Assembly (NCBI GenBank): GCA_028015205.1
Contig: CM051511.1
Span: 37,597,204 to 37,661,203, forward strand
From: Mytilisepta virgata
Lineage: Eukaryota; Mollusca; Bivalvia; Mytilida; Mytilidae
Direction: 5' to 3'
Length of the DNA: 64,000 nt
The number at the start of each line of letters is the position of its first letter. Positions within the stretch are counted from its first letter, which is position 1. This document shows, one piece after another, positions 11,816 through 24,043 of the stretch. A model generated the notes under the pieces. It was given only the letters and a program-made list of their open reading frames with translations. It was not told the origin of the DNA and did no database searches. Both the position numbers and the translations under genes were made by a program.

Positions 11816-14800
11816 GCAGTTCCCTCTGCCCGTCCTTCCATTAGAATATAATGGTTGCCCATTTAATTGTTGAGCCTACTGATACTGATCTGTGCCGAAT
11901 CTGGTTGTGTATTACATTGCATTAGTCATTCTTAGATTTTTTTTTCAAAATATTAGTAACTAACTGACTCATCTAGTTTGCAAGTTTCTTTCGTACTTTC
12001 TATGATAACGAATTTTATGGTGTTAGATGGTCTTGTTCCCTTGTTACCTGTTTTTGGTCAGATTTTCGAACTACTCTAATTTGTCTATTATAAAAAAACG
12101 TTTGCTAATCGATCCCAATTTTATTTTCCACAATTTGAAGACTTGCTTCGTAAAAATATCAGAATCTTATCTTTTCAAAGCCTCTTAGAGATCTTTAGAG
12201 GCAAAATTCGTTCATACAAAACCCACAAAAATTATGGGAGTCATGTTTCCCGCCAAAATTTCGCTTTCATCTCAAACGATATGTGTTTTATTGCCGAAAA
12301 TGAGTAAAGGTAAAACAATTATTCAAAATATCATTGATATCAAAAAGGGTAGCTGAAACCAGAGTTTGTTTACAGTATACTGGTCCCAAAATAGGCTGGA
12401 AAAGGTTGTAAAGAAGCGGAATCCAGTTTTCAAATAACTTCCCCCAAAACTGCTCCACCTGGCGTTTACTGACATTGCTACATAGGATGTATTACGTTGC
12501 TACAATATTAAGAAAAGAGTTTTAATATTTTTCATTACTAAGTGAAAGAGCGATGCCACGTGCCTTTTCGACATAAATCTGACGACGATAACATATCTAT
12601 TATATATGAACATTATAGTCTTTTTACTTTTATTACGACATTTAGATTTGGCAGGAAGTGAGAATACCAGATATATAAATCACTTACCGTAAATTGTTTC
12701 GCATATTTGTCGTAACAGTATACAACATAAATATACTTTTCTTGTTGTGAAAAGCAATAAAACCGTTTCTTATCTCTTTTGATAAATTTTGTTGGTGCAT
12801 ATAAAATGTTCATAAACCTCACCTCGTACAATTCACTAAACTTTGATCATATTTGGTTGCAAACTTTTTTGTGTATAAACGTGTGGGTATATTGTCGTTT
12901 TTCTCCGTCATTAGTCAATCTGTTAGTAAATTTGATAGGCAGTCCACCATACTTTGCTGTGATGATTTTTTTAATACCATCATCTCTAGATATAAAGTGA
13001 TTTAGATTTCTAGTAATCTGTTAAAGGTAATCAAAATGTTACTTTTCTTAACATACCAATTGTTCGATGGCTCTTCAATTTAAAACATTTTATTCTTTGG
13101 TATACATTTTAAAAGGAAGGAAAATAAAAATTATATTGAAGGAAGTTTTTTTTTATTTGTTGCAGATACAAAATGTAGATACCTACGATCCGAATACTAC
13201 TTTGAATGACATGAAAAAGCATATTCAAAATTTCATTAAAGTCATAAGTCATAAATTTTATTAGCATCCTACACCCCGAAGTGTCAGTAGCTACAAAAGA
13301 AAAAAAAACCAAACAGAACATCAAATTAAAGAAACAATTATGAAATATGATTAAAGACAAAGTTGTATTCGTTAGTTTTTATTACACACAATGATTTTGT
13401 TCTGGTTATTTGGATTTCCAAAGTTTGAGGTCACGTGCGTTCCTGATAAATTTAACCCAGAAATGCACATTGTATGTAAGAAATTGGTATCTGATAGTGG
13501 TGTCCCGATGATCGATTATAATTTAAAATCAGTCGATTGTAGTCCTATTCTAAGCAATTGATTGTAAAATGTTATGATCCGATTAATCGGAAAATTTCTA
13601 CTTTCACTTTCACTTCCGATTCCTGTTTCTGCTGATGTCATCAAGTTGAGTATTTGGTTTTGTATCTCATTGAATATGAGCATGAGAGCAATTTTTAAAA
13701 CAATTTGACCCCAATAAAATGAAATAAGAAGTAAGCAAGTCAGTTAGACTGAGTTTGCGTCAAGATTCTTTGATTAATTTGGAATTAAAAAATACGGTTT
13801 TGCGTACTCCGCATGTGTATATATCGAAAGTATAAATGCTCAATGTATAAATTACTCAACCAAGTATTGATAAAAGCTACACATTTAATACTAAAAGATG
13901 AAGAAAGCAGTTTTCATATTTTTTCAATTATTAATCGATCATTAGTTGGTTTTGTATAAGCGATGATCGATTATGCCATTTCCTATCACTAGTATCGGAG
14001 TTTATTTGTAACAATCTATCGCAAAGATTGTTTGGTAAAGATGCTTTCTAAAATTAGCCAAACAAATTTAGTCTTTACCATTACGATTTGGTTGTAAAGG
14101 ACCAAATTCTCTTTGCACTTCATAAATCCATTCATGTTAGATCGTGTCAATTTCGATTTTTTAATTTCAAGATGGCTACCACTGAATTCCTCTCTCTGAC
14201 ATGCAGGTAGCATTATGTATTATGTGAGTGTTCCGAGATACAAAGGAAAGTCAGTTAGTTTAAACTATATTTATTTCTCAAAGACATGTGCAAGTTTACA
14301 AATACCAAAATAAACCATAGTGATCCAAAAACAAGAAAAACTTATAAAAACCCATCTCCCTGGAGAAAGTCTGTTAGTTTAAGTGCTTGAAAGGAAAGAA
14401 CAAGGTGCGAAATTTATTGTATGAGAAATTATTCTCTTTAAAATTAACCCTTTACAAGATCAAGAAATTCAGTCCCTGTCGATATAAGATTTCTTTTCTT
14501 ACTGTAGCAGTTTAACCCAATCGTATTACACAAGTCGGATTATATATACCTTAAAATCATTGTTGTTCTGATCTAAAACTAATTCATTTACGTTTTTGAA
14601 AAAAATCGATTTCACATCGCTTTCATCTTTACAAACTATAATTTTAAAGTAACGTAGTAGCTTCATTTAGATTCTAATTATGTTAAGAAAAGTCAATATA
14701 TATTAATAATATTTTCTCTTTGATGTACTTTTCTTATTTGAACAATAAGGATTTGTTTCATTAAAAGATTTCTTAGAGCAGAATGTATAGTTTATTTCAA

Positions 14801-15095
14801 AAATATATTTCTTCATATGTTTCATATGCAATAAATCTTAAAAACATTTGGTTACCGAATCTTGAAAAATTAAGTATCATGTCATTAGAGTGAGTTGCTT
14901 GTGGGACAGACGTAAATACGATTTGATTCCCGATTTTATGTGACTTTACTCTATTGACGATCACGACTGTTTGTGAATCAGGGACCAGAGGCGAGAGAAA
15001 TACGTGTAGCTAGCAACCTGATGGTGAACAATAATAATTACCCAGTGCTTAGGATAATTATCAATTGTTGATTGGTTACTTTCATTCTCAGTCAA
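11816..15095. other. AT-rich stretch without recognisable gene
   Basis: No supported gene, RNA or repeat family was recognised. Open frames are short and have no domains. Exons of a multi-exon gene cannot be excluded by eye, but none is supported. Confidence 0.45.
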
Positions 15096-15099
15096 AAAA

Positions 15100-15540
15100 A
15101 AACAAGTCTGTCTCTTCGTTGAATATCCAAGTTAACCAGGGTTTTATCAGGGATGAGATGATGCCAGCACTTAATTTAGTAAATTTTACGATCTTCATCA
15201 CGAATTGATTGACCTTTACAATGTTCCAATATCGAAGATGATGTTGGACGTGTTCCCACTGTTGTAACATTTCATGTAACTCCACCGATTTGTGACTACC
15301 ACCAGATTGATTTGTTGAACTTCACGACGGGTGCCGTTTACGGAGCAGGAACTGCCTACCCTTACCCTGAGTTCACACCTGGTTTTTATAGGAGTTCGTG
15401 TTGTTCATTGTTTTCTAGTTTTCAGTGTTTATTTGTTGTGCTTGTGGTTGTTCATTTGTCTTTCCGGGTTTGTCTGTCTAATGGATTGCGTTTTTTGGTT
15501 TGATCTTTAGGTATAATTCTCATCTGTCTTTAAGCTTAAA
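15100..15540 (+). pseudogene. 5'-truncated 3' end of Penelope-like reverse-transcriptase element
   Basis: This segment aligns base for base with 50870-51195: both carry AACCAGGRTTTTATCAGGGAT, then the end of the RT reading frame, a stop, and the same 3' untranslated sequence (GTGACTACCACC, CGGAGCAGGAACTGC, TTTTTATAGGAGTTCGTG, TTTGTTGTGCTTG). Here the untranslated part continues further, to about 15540, while the other copy stops at TTGTGCTTG. The 5' truncation is typical of target-primed reverse transcription. Several small differences break the frame, so it encodes nothing. Confidence 0.8.
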
Positions 15541-15724
15541 GAAGAGTATGACCTCTCCTGGAGGGTATCACAAGCTCTGTTGCTAGCAATTTGATACTAG
15601 CCTGAAACTGATATTTTAAATTTAAATACTGTTCCAAACATATAAATTTTATACTTAGAATACTAAGAAGTATCTCCCTCGTGCATACATGTAGTTCTAT
15701 TCTTAGATATACTTAGTTTTACCC

Positions 15725-15885
15725 TTTTGGTCATATTGAATTTTTTTTTTTAATTTTCTTTAACGTTTTAGGTTTTTACTTTGGTTTTCAACATTTTAGG
15801 CCTAAGCGCAACTGATGACTCGTAAATCGGCAAAATGACATCTTATGCATCAAAATTGGTATCAAAGAATTTATTGTCTTGTTTT
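15725..15885 (+). repeat. Repeat with degraded hammerhead-ribozyme core (H5)
   Basis: The conserved lead TTTTCAACATTTTAGGCC is followed by GCGCAA, CTGATGA (15812-15818), a weak stem II (CTCG...CGGC), AAAA in place of GAAA, the cleavage triplet ATC (15840-15842), TTATGC and ATCAAAATTGGTATCAAAG. Mutations in stem I, stem II and the GAAA element should abolish activity. It lies about 270 bp downstream of the RT 3' fragment, but no continuous element joining them is proven. Confidence 0.6.
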
Positions 15886-16269
15886 TTCAAAATTTTGGCC
15901 CTTATCAGTAGTGTATTTGCACGAGGTTCGTTCTTTGTACAGTATAAAAGGCCAAAAAGGCTTTATTCAATCATTAGCAGCATAAACTGAATACATTTTT
16001 GCGTTCCATTGCCAAACACTGATTAGAATACTAAAATGATGAAGGTTGTTTTGAATGAATTCATTGGTGTGTAAACGATATCAAATCACTAGCAAACTGA
16101 ATGAAGTCCGAAGGATAAATTCAGTAAAAACAACTTATAATTCCAAAAAGTTTGAAGAAATTGATAAAATAAAATAATTTGAAATTTTAGCCTATATATA
16201 ATAGCAGCACTATCTTCCAGGCTCTAAACGTGAAATCCACCGATAGTCTCAACGTTGAACAATGAAAAT

Positions 16270-16470
16270 TTTAGGATTATCTGGAGCTTAAGCTAGTAAT
16301 CGTGATAAATGCGATATTGGATTTGGCTATATGAGGCCAATCTTATTTTTACCTCTTTTTTCGTTTTTAAGGATAGAAAGTACAATCGATTAATTTTAAT
16401 TAGATTGACTTTTTAATGCTAACTGTGTTACCCGCTTTAAATAAAGAAATTACTTACTTACTTACATACA
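16270..16470 (+). repeat. Probable retroelement 3' end with (TTAC)n tail
   Basis: The stretch ends CTTTAAATAAAGAAA followed by TTACTTACTTACTTAC. A similar end, AATAAAATTTACTTACTTAC on the minus strand, occurs at 48265-48290. Short tandem tails after an AATAAA-like word are typical of LINE or SINE 3' ends. The upstream limit is uncertain. Confidence 0.4.
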
Positions 16471-17540
16471 TTGAAATGGATAGTTTTATCACACGGCATA
16501 CCTTTTTATCAAGCATGGCAGAAAATTGATAGAATGTAGGAGTCACCACGTTACCTTGGGATGAGCTATATACAGTCCATTCCTAAAATAATTGATAAAA
16601 TCTAGGCCATTGTGACCATGGAGTGAGCTACTAGAGGTCGATAAAATATAAATGTATTGTGAGAAACAGCCTATAAGACAAAAAAAAAAATGGCAAATAA
16701 GTTTACAAAATCAAGGATCGCCCACACCACCAGAAAAGTGATAAACTTTTGATTCTGAAACATTTCAAGGTTTTTTAAGTGGGATAGACAACTAAAGAAA
16801 TATACCGTTTATTTTTATAATATCGTTAAAACTGTTACAAGTTTATTTGTCTATATGAAACCTGTTTACAAGTAACTAATTTTCTCACGTTTTTGTATTT
16901 TCCATTCGATTTCTTGATTGTGCAATTGTAAACATACAGCACTTCTGCTCAAGTATTATTACTAATAAATAGTACACGTTTCTTAAACGTTAATGACTTT
17001 CAAGTACTTAATAGTCCAAGTTTGATTTACTACAGAATAAATAGTTTGTGTTTTATGGGACAAACGTCAACCAATAATAATATGGAAAGTTACATTATAA
17101 AATTCCAGCTGGTGTTTTTGATAGATTAAATTCAAAACATAAATTTTATGTAAAAAAATCACTGAAAAAAATCTAAAGAGTGTAGTTTTCGGTACAAACA
17201 TTTTATACTGGTATATAAAAGTATTCGTAGCTCTGTTCTTGTGGAAAAATAATACAAACGTAGTTATCAAACCAACAGCAAGAGAAGCGACCTCTGGATG
17301 ACCATTCCGGTATGATACAAAAGACAAAAATAAATCCATAAAAACCATGACAGATAAGATCCAATTGGAGGTTGACCATTCTTCTTCTCTTCTTCTATTT
17401 ACTTTAGAACTGAATCCTTTAATTTTTGTAGTTTTACCGGGGTGTAAAGCCTTGAAGCGCTTCACACGAAAAATGTGCACACGCCCATGCCGTTTATAAT
17501 CCCATAAAACAACTCAAATGATCCATTCAATTCTAAAGTA
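16471..17540. other. AT-rich stretch without recognisable gene
   Basis: The longest open frame (minus strand, 17067-17480) starts at an ATG but has no recognisable domain, and its codon content is typical of AT-rich noise. I do not call it a gene. Confidence 0.45.
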
Positions 17541-17550
17541 TTATTGCGTA

Positions 17551-17947
17551 CTTTTTTTTCATATTGGCATATTTATAGGTCCGAGGTAAGGCATATTGGA
17601 CTGTTTGTTTGTTTGTTTAAGTGGGGTTTAACGCCGTTTTCAGCACATTTGGCCATTTCGCGGCGGCCAGTTTTTATTGGTGGAGGAAGCCGGAGTACCC
17701 GGAGAGAACCACCGACCTACGGTAGGAAAATTGGCAATCCTTGTCAATTAAGATCTGAGTCGAACACACCCCGCCACAGGTGAGATTCGAACTCACAACC
17801 CCAGCCTTGACAGGCTAGTGATCATTAGTAGTCATGACGAACTACCTAGACCACTCGGCCACCGAGGCCCGCATATTGGCCTGAGGCGAAACCGAAAGCC
17901 AATATGGCTTACCGAGGGCCTATACCTATGCCAATATGAAAAAAAAC
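17551..17947. mobile_element. Fold-back element split by a SINE insertion
   Basis: The left arm (17551-17600: TTTTTTTTCATATTGGCATA, TATAGGTCC, GGTAAGGCATATTGG) is the inverse complement of the right arm at about 17911-17947. The two arms would be close together but for the SINE at 17603-17870. The target word GCATATTGG(A/C)CT is duplicated on both sides of the SINE. Related CATATTGGCAT words recur around 18705-18780. Confidence 0.75.
17603..17870 (-). mobile_element. tRNA-derived SINE (family S1), inserted in a fold-back element
   Basis: It is nearly identical to the copy at 8320-8580, including the A box (complement of CCACTCGGCCA), B box (GAGTTCGAATCTC, complement of about 17784-17796), central body and a GTTTGTTTGTTTGTTTA tail (AAAC repeats on the sense strand). 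It is flanked by a 12-base duplication with one mismatch: GCATATTGGACT at 17591-17602 and GCATATTGGCCT at 17871-17882. High similarity to the other full copy suggests recent activity. Confidence 0.9.
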
Positions 17948-17949
17948 AT

Positions 17950-19040
17950 TAGAGTGCACACAACAGTTTTTCTTAGTACTTTTCATGACGTGATGAATTG
18001 AAGGAACATACTCAAAAGATTGATAGCTGGACAATTGGCTGTATCATATACCCATAGACAACAATATATCAAATAAAACACATTTCTTCAAGCTTTCACT
18101 GTATATAAGTATTTTTAAGGAATTCCTTTCCAAATTCGTACCATTACAGAAAGATAACTGACAAAAAATTGGCGTCCCCCCTTCAAATATTTCAAAACAG
18201 ACCAACCTCAGAGCACCCTAGCAAGGATTCCTGCGTAATTTAGAGAACTGAGTATATGTGTTTTCCAAAGTACACATTCAACTGGTTTCAGCACATGTAG
18301 TTTCAAGGTAAATTCGCCGCCTTTTAAAATTGCTACATGAAGTGGTATAAAAATTTTGTGTTTTCACCTACCCTATTTTTGGATGTTTTCAGAGTATTCT
18401 CCCATTAATAAAACTTTTCTGAAAAAAAATTACTTTTTTACATTTCATGCATTTTTTTAAACTTAAAATAAAGCCAAGACTCTAATTTAAATAATAAAAC
18501 CAAAAAACAATCAGACATCAACATCTAGAACTTATAAATAGAGGGAATTCCATACCTATGACATACTATATTTGGGGAAAAATCACTGGAATTTTATACG
18601 AAACTGTTGTTTGCATTCTTAGGCAATGACACCTTTATCAATTAACAGATTTTCGATGTTTTCATAGAGGGATAAGATAAATTAAGAGAGTTCCGAGATA
18701 CACTCATATTGGCATTGGTGGTACCCATTCCAATATGGCCCAAATCTTATATTGACATAGCACGTGCCATATTGGCATAGTTTTTTAGTTATTGAGTTCA
18801 ATATATCTAAGTTAATTAATAATTATAATTACATTTTACATCTGATAAAATGACTCCATTTTTTAAATATTCTCCATATTGTCTTGAAATATTACTCCGC
18901 TGCATTGCAGTGCAATCAACTTCTTCATGGGAGCACGCGCTAAGCAAGATTTTAATTGGTTTTTTTTGGGGGGGATTTCAATGAAATGAAAAAGTAATGA
19001 AATTATTTTTCTGTAAATCAAATATAAATGGACGATGGAA
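17950..19040. other. AT-rich stretch; scattered CATATTGGCAT words only
   Basis: Bases 18705-18785 repeat CATATTGGCA-type words in both orientations, like the fold-back at 17551-17947, and may be another decayed copy. Nothing else can be supported. Confidence 0.45.
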
Positions 19041-19043
19041 TTT

Positions 19044-19257
19044 CACTAGCCTGTCAATGCTGAGGTTATGAGTTCGAAACTCACCTGTGGCGCGGTGTGT
19101 TCGAATCCGAACTTAATTGACAAGGATTTCCAATTTTCCTACCGAAGGTCGGTGGTTCTTTCCTGGTACTCCGGCTTCCATCACCAATAAAAACTGGCCG
19201 CCGCGAAATATCCAAATATGCTGAAGACGGCGTTAAACCCCAACTAAACAAACAAAC
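19044..19257 (+). mobile_element. 5'-truncated SINE S1 copy
   Basis: It starts CACTAGCCTGTCAATG, inside the tRNA-like head, so the A box is missing but the B box (GAGTTCGAAACTC) is present. The body and AAACAAACAAAC tail match the full copies at 8320 and 17603. The second B-like word GTGTTCGAATCCG is also present. No clean target-site duplication was found. Confidence 0.85.
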
Positions 19258-19418
19258 GAATCAAACTAAGACGTATATTTTAACATGGCAAATATATATC
19301 TGCACCAATTCTAATTTAAATTTTTGGTTTACTGAAAATGTCAGCCACTGGCAAAACTCTATTCTACCCACCTTTATGACGTCGCTCATATACCAGCTTC
19401 CAATGCTAATCTGCGTAC

Positions 19419-19517
19419 CGTTTCACTAAAAGTCGTAAGAATTACAACTGATCTTAAACCCTTTAAATATATACAAGTTATGACTGCTCGTAACTCTTAC
19501 GACCTTTAGTGAAACAG
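19419..19517. mobile_element. Small MITE with about 27-bp inverted ends
   Basis: GTTTCACTAAAAGTCGTAAG on the left is mirrored by CTTACGACCTTTAGTGAAAC on the right with one mismatch, around a short AT-rich loop. It is non-coding and about 99 bp long. Confidence 0.75.
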
Positions 19518-19519
19518 TT

Positions 19520-20725
19520 CCATGTACCGTAGCTCATGCAAGTATACCTTGTCTGTGTTTTGATTGACTAAAACACTTGTTTGTCGCCGTTATCGAATAT
19601 TAAGTGTTACCGTCTTTGTTTTGATCATATCCAACTCCATGGTTAACACCAGCATAAGTACATAAGATAAAAAAGCATATCCGTCAATTTACTTTGAAAT
19701 CATGTCTATGATGAAACTCTTAACAAACTGATAAATTATTATTTTTAAATTAAACTGATCCTGAGAACTCCTAAGAACATGCTTTTAATGTTGTGATATG
19801 TATGCAATATATCTATAGATAAAACATGAAGCTATCATTAACAACATTAATTCCATATTAAATCAAAAGATAAAAAAAATAGTGAGGTAATTCAGAGAGA
19901 TTAAGGCGTATCATATTGATAAATATCTAAAGATAATTACCTATCTATGTTTTTTCATGAAGAAAATTCACCAGCTTAAACTTTTATATGAAAACGATAC
20001 TGTTCATCAACCTTGATCCTGTCGGTAGTCATCAAAACTTTGGAAAGTAAAAAATAATAGCCAAAATATTGTCAGCAACAAAATAACAAGTATTAGCTTT
20101 TCCACAAAGCTAGCCGTCTCTTTGCAGAATTAAATGATAAGTGTGTATTTACATTATTTAAAGTATTTATATAGCATATATTAATATTGTATATCTTCAT
20201 GGAAAATGCTTGGTGCTCTTGATGAATGAAATTCTTTGTTCATGTTATATGTGTATTTCATTTGTTAGTAAAGAGCATATGTGGATATAGGATATATATG
20301 AAAGTTTATATGTTTTCATACTAGATATCACTGATTTATCGTGAGGACTCGGCTGTTTCCGGCAGATGAAAGACAAATATAGCGACGTACTTCCAACCAT
20401 TTTAACGCTACATATTTTATTGGTCTAGAAATAATGAAATCGTGTTAATTGAGTCAAGTTTTCTGGAAATGAAGAAAGTACTAAAATAAAGAGTCCAAAT
20501 CCGATACCTTGCGGGATTAGAAGACATTTACTAGGTTTCAATTTTCTAAACCAATCAACGTACTTGATTCATCTTCAGTCGGTATTATCTTCCAATCAGG
20601 TAGAAGATAGCATTCATTACGTAGACTGTCCACCATTCAACTCTTAATATGGTCTCCGAGGAGACGGTAATCAGACCTAATCATAGTAGCCAATATCAAA
20701 TTATGGTCTACTTGATATGCCTTAT
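19520..20725. other. AT-rich stretch without recognisable gene
   Basis: No repeat family, RNA gene or convincing coding sequence was recognised. Confidence 0.45.
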
Positions 20726-20802
20726 GACAATGGTTAGGTCAAACCGGTTTTATGGGTACCCAAACCTCATCCTTTTCTATCCTGTCACTCTGGTGTATAT
20801 AC
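20726..20802 (+). repeat. Fragment of interspersed repeat family A (A1)
   Basis: About 75 bases (GGTCAAACCGGTTTTATGGG, TACCCAAACCTCATCC, then CACTCTGGTGTATA) match the central part of the copy at 21777-22112 almost perfectly, so this may be a local duplication of that piece. Confidence 0.7.
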
Positions 20803-21534
20803 AGATAAGCAATTTCAAGACATGTGTCTCAAATATTATAGTCCAATATTCCTCTGACGTGAAACGGCCTTTTTAGAGAATTAACTGGGGACTGTAGACT
20901 GCCAGAGTGCACCCCAAATGAATAAGTTGTTTATTAATGCAAACTAAATACCATTACAGTCATGGCATTATAATAAGTAAAAGGCAATAGTCATAATATT
21001 ACATACAAGTACATACAATGTATAATAATACAACGTAAACATAACGCGTATACAATAAAAATTGAGACTGGATTTTGCCTCCTTTCCGCAGTTCTAATGA
21101 CCGTTCTATAAAAGACGCAACAGTCCTAATTTTCTAAGGTGTTGATGGGTTCAAAATTTTTATTAGTTTTTCTATATTGTTTAGATTTGAAAAGTTTGGG
21201 AATATCTCCGAAAAGGTTTGTAAGTTTGTAGTTTGTCTCGGGGTAGTGTTAATTTTACATTCGAAAAAGAATGTGGCTCATCATCTGTTTAAGAAATGAG
21301 AATGCAACATAACGTTGATATAAGCAGTTTCCAGTATAAACCTTTACCATGTAAAAATGCAGTTAAGAAGAAAATGAATCGTTTAAATTATTAACTGGTT
21401 AATAGCTATCAGTAGACTGACATTGCTTTCAAGTCTGCTAGGGACTTCAGCTATTCGTTTAACTTGTCCTCAAACGCTATTTGGGCACCACTAACACGAG
21501 CAAAAATTAGCTTACATTTATTTTCTTACACAAA

Positions 21535-22300
21535 AGCATCGTGAATTTCGAAAAACCTACACAACTCTTAAACTTTGGTTTGCTTTCGGCACATGTACTG
21601 CAGGAAAAATAATACTTGTGCTTTGATACACTATTACTTTTAGTACGAGAACATCGTACATTTGGAAACACGTACACAACTCTTTAACTCGGGCTTTCTT
21701 CCCACACGTGCAATGCAAGAAAAATAATACCTGTTATTTTATTTGAAAATATTCGGGATTTTTACGATTATGAAAAAAAACCAACAAAATGGGTAACAAG
21801 AAACATAAAAAATTACACACCAATCAATCAAAGCAATCCAACTGACAAAAAAAAACAAAAAACAAACCAAAAAACAAACATGAACACAACAGAGAGTCGG
21901 CATAGTCTGACAATGGTTGGGTCAAACCGGTTTTATGGGTACCCAAACCTCATCCTTTTCTATCCTGTCACTCTGGTGTATAACACACACTATACAAACT
22001 AATACAGTATAACTACCAACAGAGTGGATGGTACATAATTAGATAGCAGGGTCAGAATGTGCTTGTTTAAACTATAAAATTAGCTAAGCTTCTCATAGCT
22101 GCAGGTCGGATGAAATTGTTTAATATAAGTTTTCTTTTTGACATTTGATAACCACCATTAAGCTAGCTTTTATTTACTTTTGATACGAGAGCATCGTAAA
22201 TTTTGAAACGTACGAAACTCTTCGTTTTCTATCTTCGCATGTACCGAGAAATAATACCTTTACTTTGATTTGACTATATTCCAGTTTTCTCGAAAACAAA
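21535..22300 (+). repeat. About 115-bp tandem units interrupted by a family A repeat
   Basis: Units share ACGAGARCATCGTAMATTT, ACACAACTCTTWAACT, a TTCGCAYGT-type word and GAAAAATAATACYT. Two units lie at about 21535-21776 (AAATAATAC words near 21607 and 21722) and a third at about 22177-22300. The family A repeat at 21777-22112 separates the third copy from the first two, so A probably inserted into the array. Confidence 0.6.
21777..22112 (+). repeat. Interspersed repeat family A, copy A2
   Basis: It begins CCAACAAAATGGGTAACA and runs through CAATCAATCAAAGCAATCCA, ACACAACAGAGAGT, GGTCAAACCGGTTTTATGGG, ACTCTGGTGTATAA, ending near TCTCATAGCTGCAGGTCG. The same order of words occurs at 53895-54265 and, split, at 25875-25957 plus 27937-28170. 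It is non-coding, and the class is unknown to me. Confidence 0.75.
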
Positions 22301-23310
22301 AAGTTGTTTTCTTAATTGGTAAAGTGCTACAAACTCCGCACTTCTTCTGGAATTCAGCTTTTACTTTCAAACAGCAATGAAAAGTAAACACAACAGACAG
22401 ATGTAAATTTTATTTCATCCCAAAGATTTGTTTGTTATGTAACCTGCTTGAAAAGTTTCTATAAACCGTCTAACATATCTAACCTCAGTTTCGTTTCGTA
22501 TGAATTTCCCATTACCGCTGCAATTAACTTGTAATATGTTTAATGTAATATTTACTCAAATCTTTCTGGAGAACATTGGTATATGAAAACGTTGTCTTGT
22601 TTTCATAAACTATAATGAACCGTTTGAAGGTTTAATTGATACTTAACAGAAGTAATGAATTTACTTATTCTGTATCATGGAAATATCTTGTCTTACACAT
22701 ATATTACGCATCTGTAACTTCCACACACACATTCTATAATTTTTTTTTACATTTACCTCTTAAAACACAGAGTTTCATAAACAAGAATTCAGAAATCAAT
22801 TGAAGTACAAGACTGGAAAATTCACGTCTATCTGCAGCGGGACGAGCGAAAGGACGTTAAATTTTAAAAACGATATCAAAAATATTTTCCAGTTTTTTAC
22901 TTTTGAACGAGTATAAGTTTCGGAACTACACGATTTTTAAGTTTCCAGTACCTAGGTAAATTCAATGAGCACAATCGGAGAAGTTAAATAATGAAAGTAT
23001 CCCTGATTATCATGCTGTACTTATAGTACTAACAACTGTAGAATTTGGTGCGAGTTCCGGATGATTGTAGATGACCATGAGAAAGACACCATATTTCTGT
23101 AATCATTCTTATACAGAAATACATGAAAAATGCTTTTTGGTGAACTATCTATGTGTAATGTTACAATGCCACAATGATCACAGAACATTCTTTATCTTTT
23201 CAAAATTTCACGGAATAGTGCTTTTATTGTTATTGTTCATTCTGAAGCCATTTCAAACTCCAGTCTGAAGTATTAATAAGTTCATCAGGGACACATTAGC
23301 AAAAATATTT
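22301..23310. other. AT-rich stretch without recognisable gene
   Basis: Nothing was recognised except that 23315-23345, read on the minus strand (GATGCATCAAAATTGATATC), resembles the flank just downstream of the hammerhead copies. Confidence 0.45.
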
Positions 23311-23360
23311 CTTATGTATATTCCAAGATATCAATTTTGATGCATCGTGCATCGCTCTGA

Positions 23361-23550
23361 CCTTAAATGGTTTTGGCCTTTACCCCTTTTGGTCAATTTG
23401 GTAGTTTTGAATTTGCTCTTCAGCCGTTTGGATTGTTGTTTTTGTTTTCAACATTTTAGGCCTTGGGCACAACTGATGAGTCGTAAATCGACGAAATGTG
23501 CAAATTTTGTGCATCAAAATTGGTATCAAAGAATTTTATTTGCACAAATG
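23361..23550 (+). repeat. Repeat containing hammerhead-ribozyme fold H1
   Basis: After a lead shared with 40665 and 15725 (TTTGGATTGTTGTTTT, CAACATTTTAGGCC) comes a type I hammerhead layout: stem I strand GCACAA (23467-23472), CTGATGA, stem II GTCG/CGAC with loop TAAAT, GAAA (23493-23496), a very short stem III, and stem I partner TTGTGC (23507-23512). The invariant core residues are intact and stems I and II are fully paired. The base at the predicted cleavage position sits in AUU, whereas sister copies have AUC or AUA, so activity may be low. The conserved flank ATCAAAATTGGTATC follows. Confidence 0.7.
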
Positions 23551-23599
23551 TGCATATGTCCTCGATTTTGCAACCTAAAACTTGCTCAAGGTCTAAAAT

Positions 23600-24040
23600 G
23601 TTCAAAGGCTAAACAATAACACAAATCGTTGAAGAAGAACTTCAAATCATATAATGACCAAAAAGAAAAGGCCAAAACTATATAAGCACAGAGCTTTTAG
23701 TTCTTAAATTGAAATCGAGTGTAGAAGATACCGAACCAACAATACCAGAAAGGAAATCCGAAACCATAATCCAGAGGACAATACCCGAACGAGACAAACC
23801 AAAAAGGAACACGACTCGCAAACAAAGAGACAGAGAAAGAGAGAGAGTCATATGAACAAAGAACACTGAAACTAAAGCGTTGGCTATACAAACTCCAACA
23901 AATAACCTTGAGTGATGTAACATTTTTACAAAACTGTTTTATAACAGACAATTTCACGTAAAAGATATGCTAAATTCATCAATTCACGATTATCAAATGT
24001 GTTCATTGCCTTATACATCGAGAGCAATGAATGGTATCAT
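23600..24040. other. No recognisable gene
   Basis: Two overlapping minus-strand frames of 81 and 86 codons at 23678-23957 come from a purine-rich stretch (GAGACAGAGAAAGAGAGAGAG) and have no domain. Confidence 0.45.
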
Positions 24041-24043
24041 ATA

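Noticed and set aside
17067..17480. 137-codon minus-strand frame
   Set aside because: No domain, no close partner and no supporting signals; length is within chance for this composition.
23497..23515. Alternative hammerhead H1 reading with stem III UGUGC/GUGCA and cleavage after AUC at 23515
   Set aside because: It leaves no stem I. Sister copies H3 and H4 instead support GCACNN/NNGTGC as stem I with a minimal stem III.
23678..23957. Two overlapping minus-strand frames that look like a membrane protein
   Set aside because: They come from a purine-rich simple-sequence stretch read backwards; two frames stay open together, which points to composition rather than coding.
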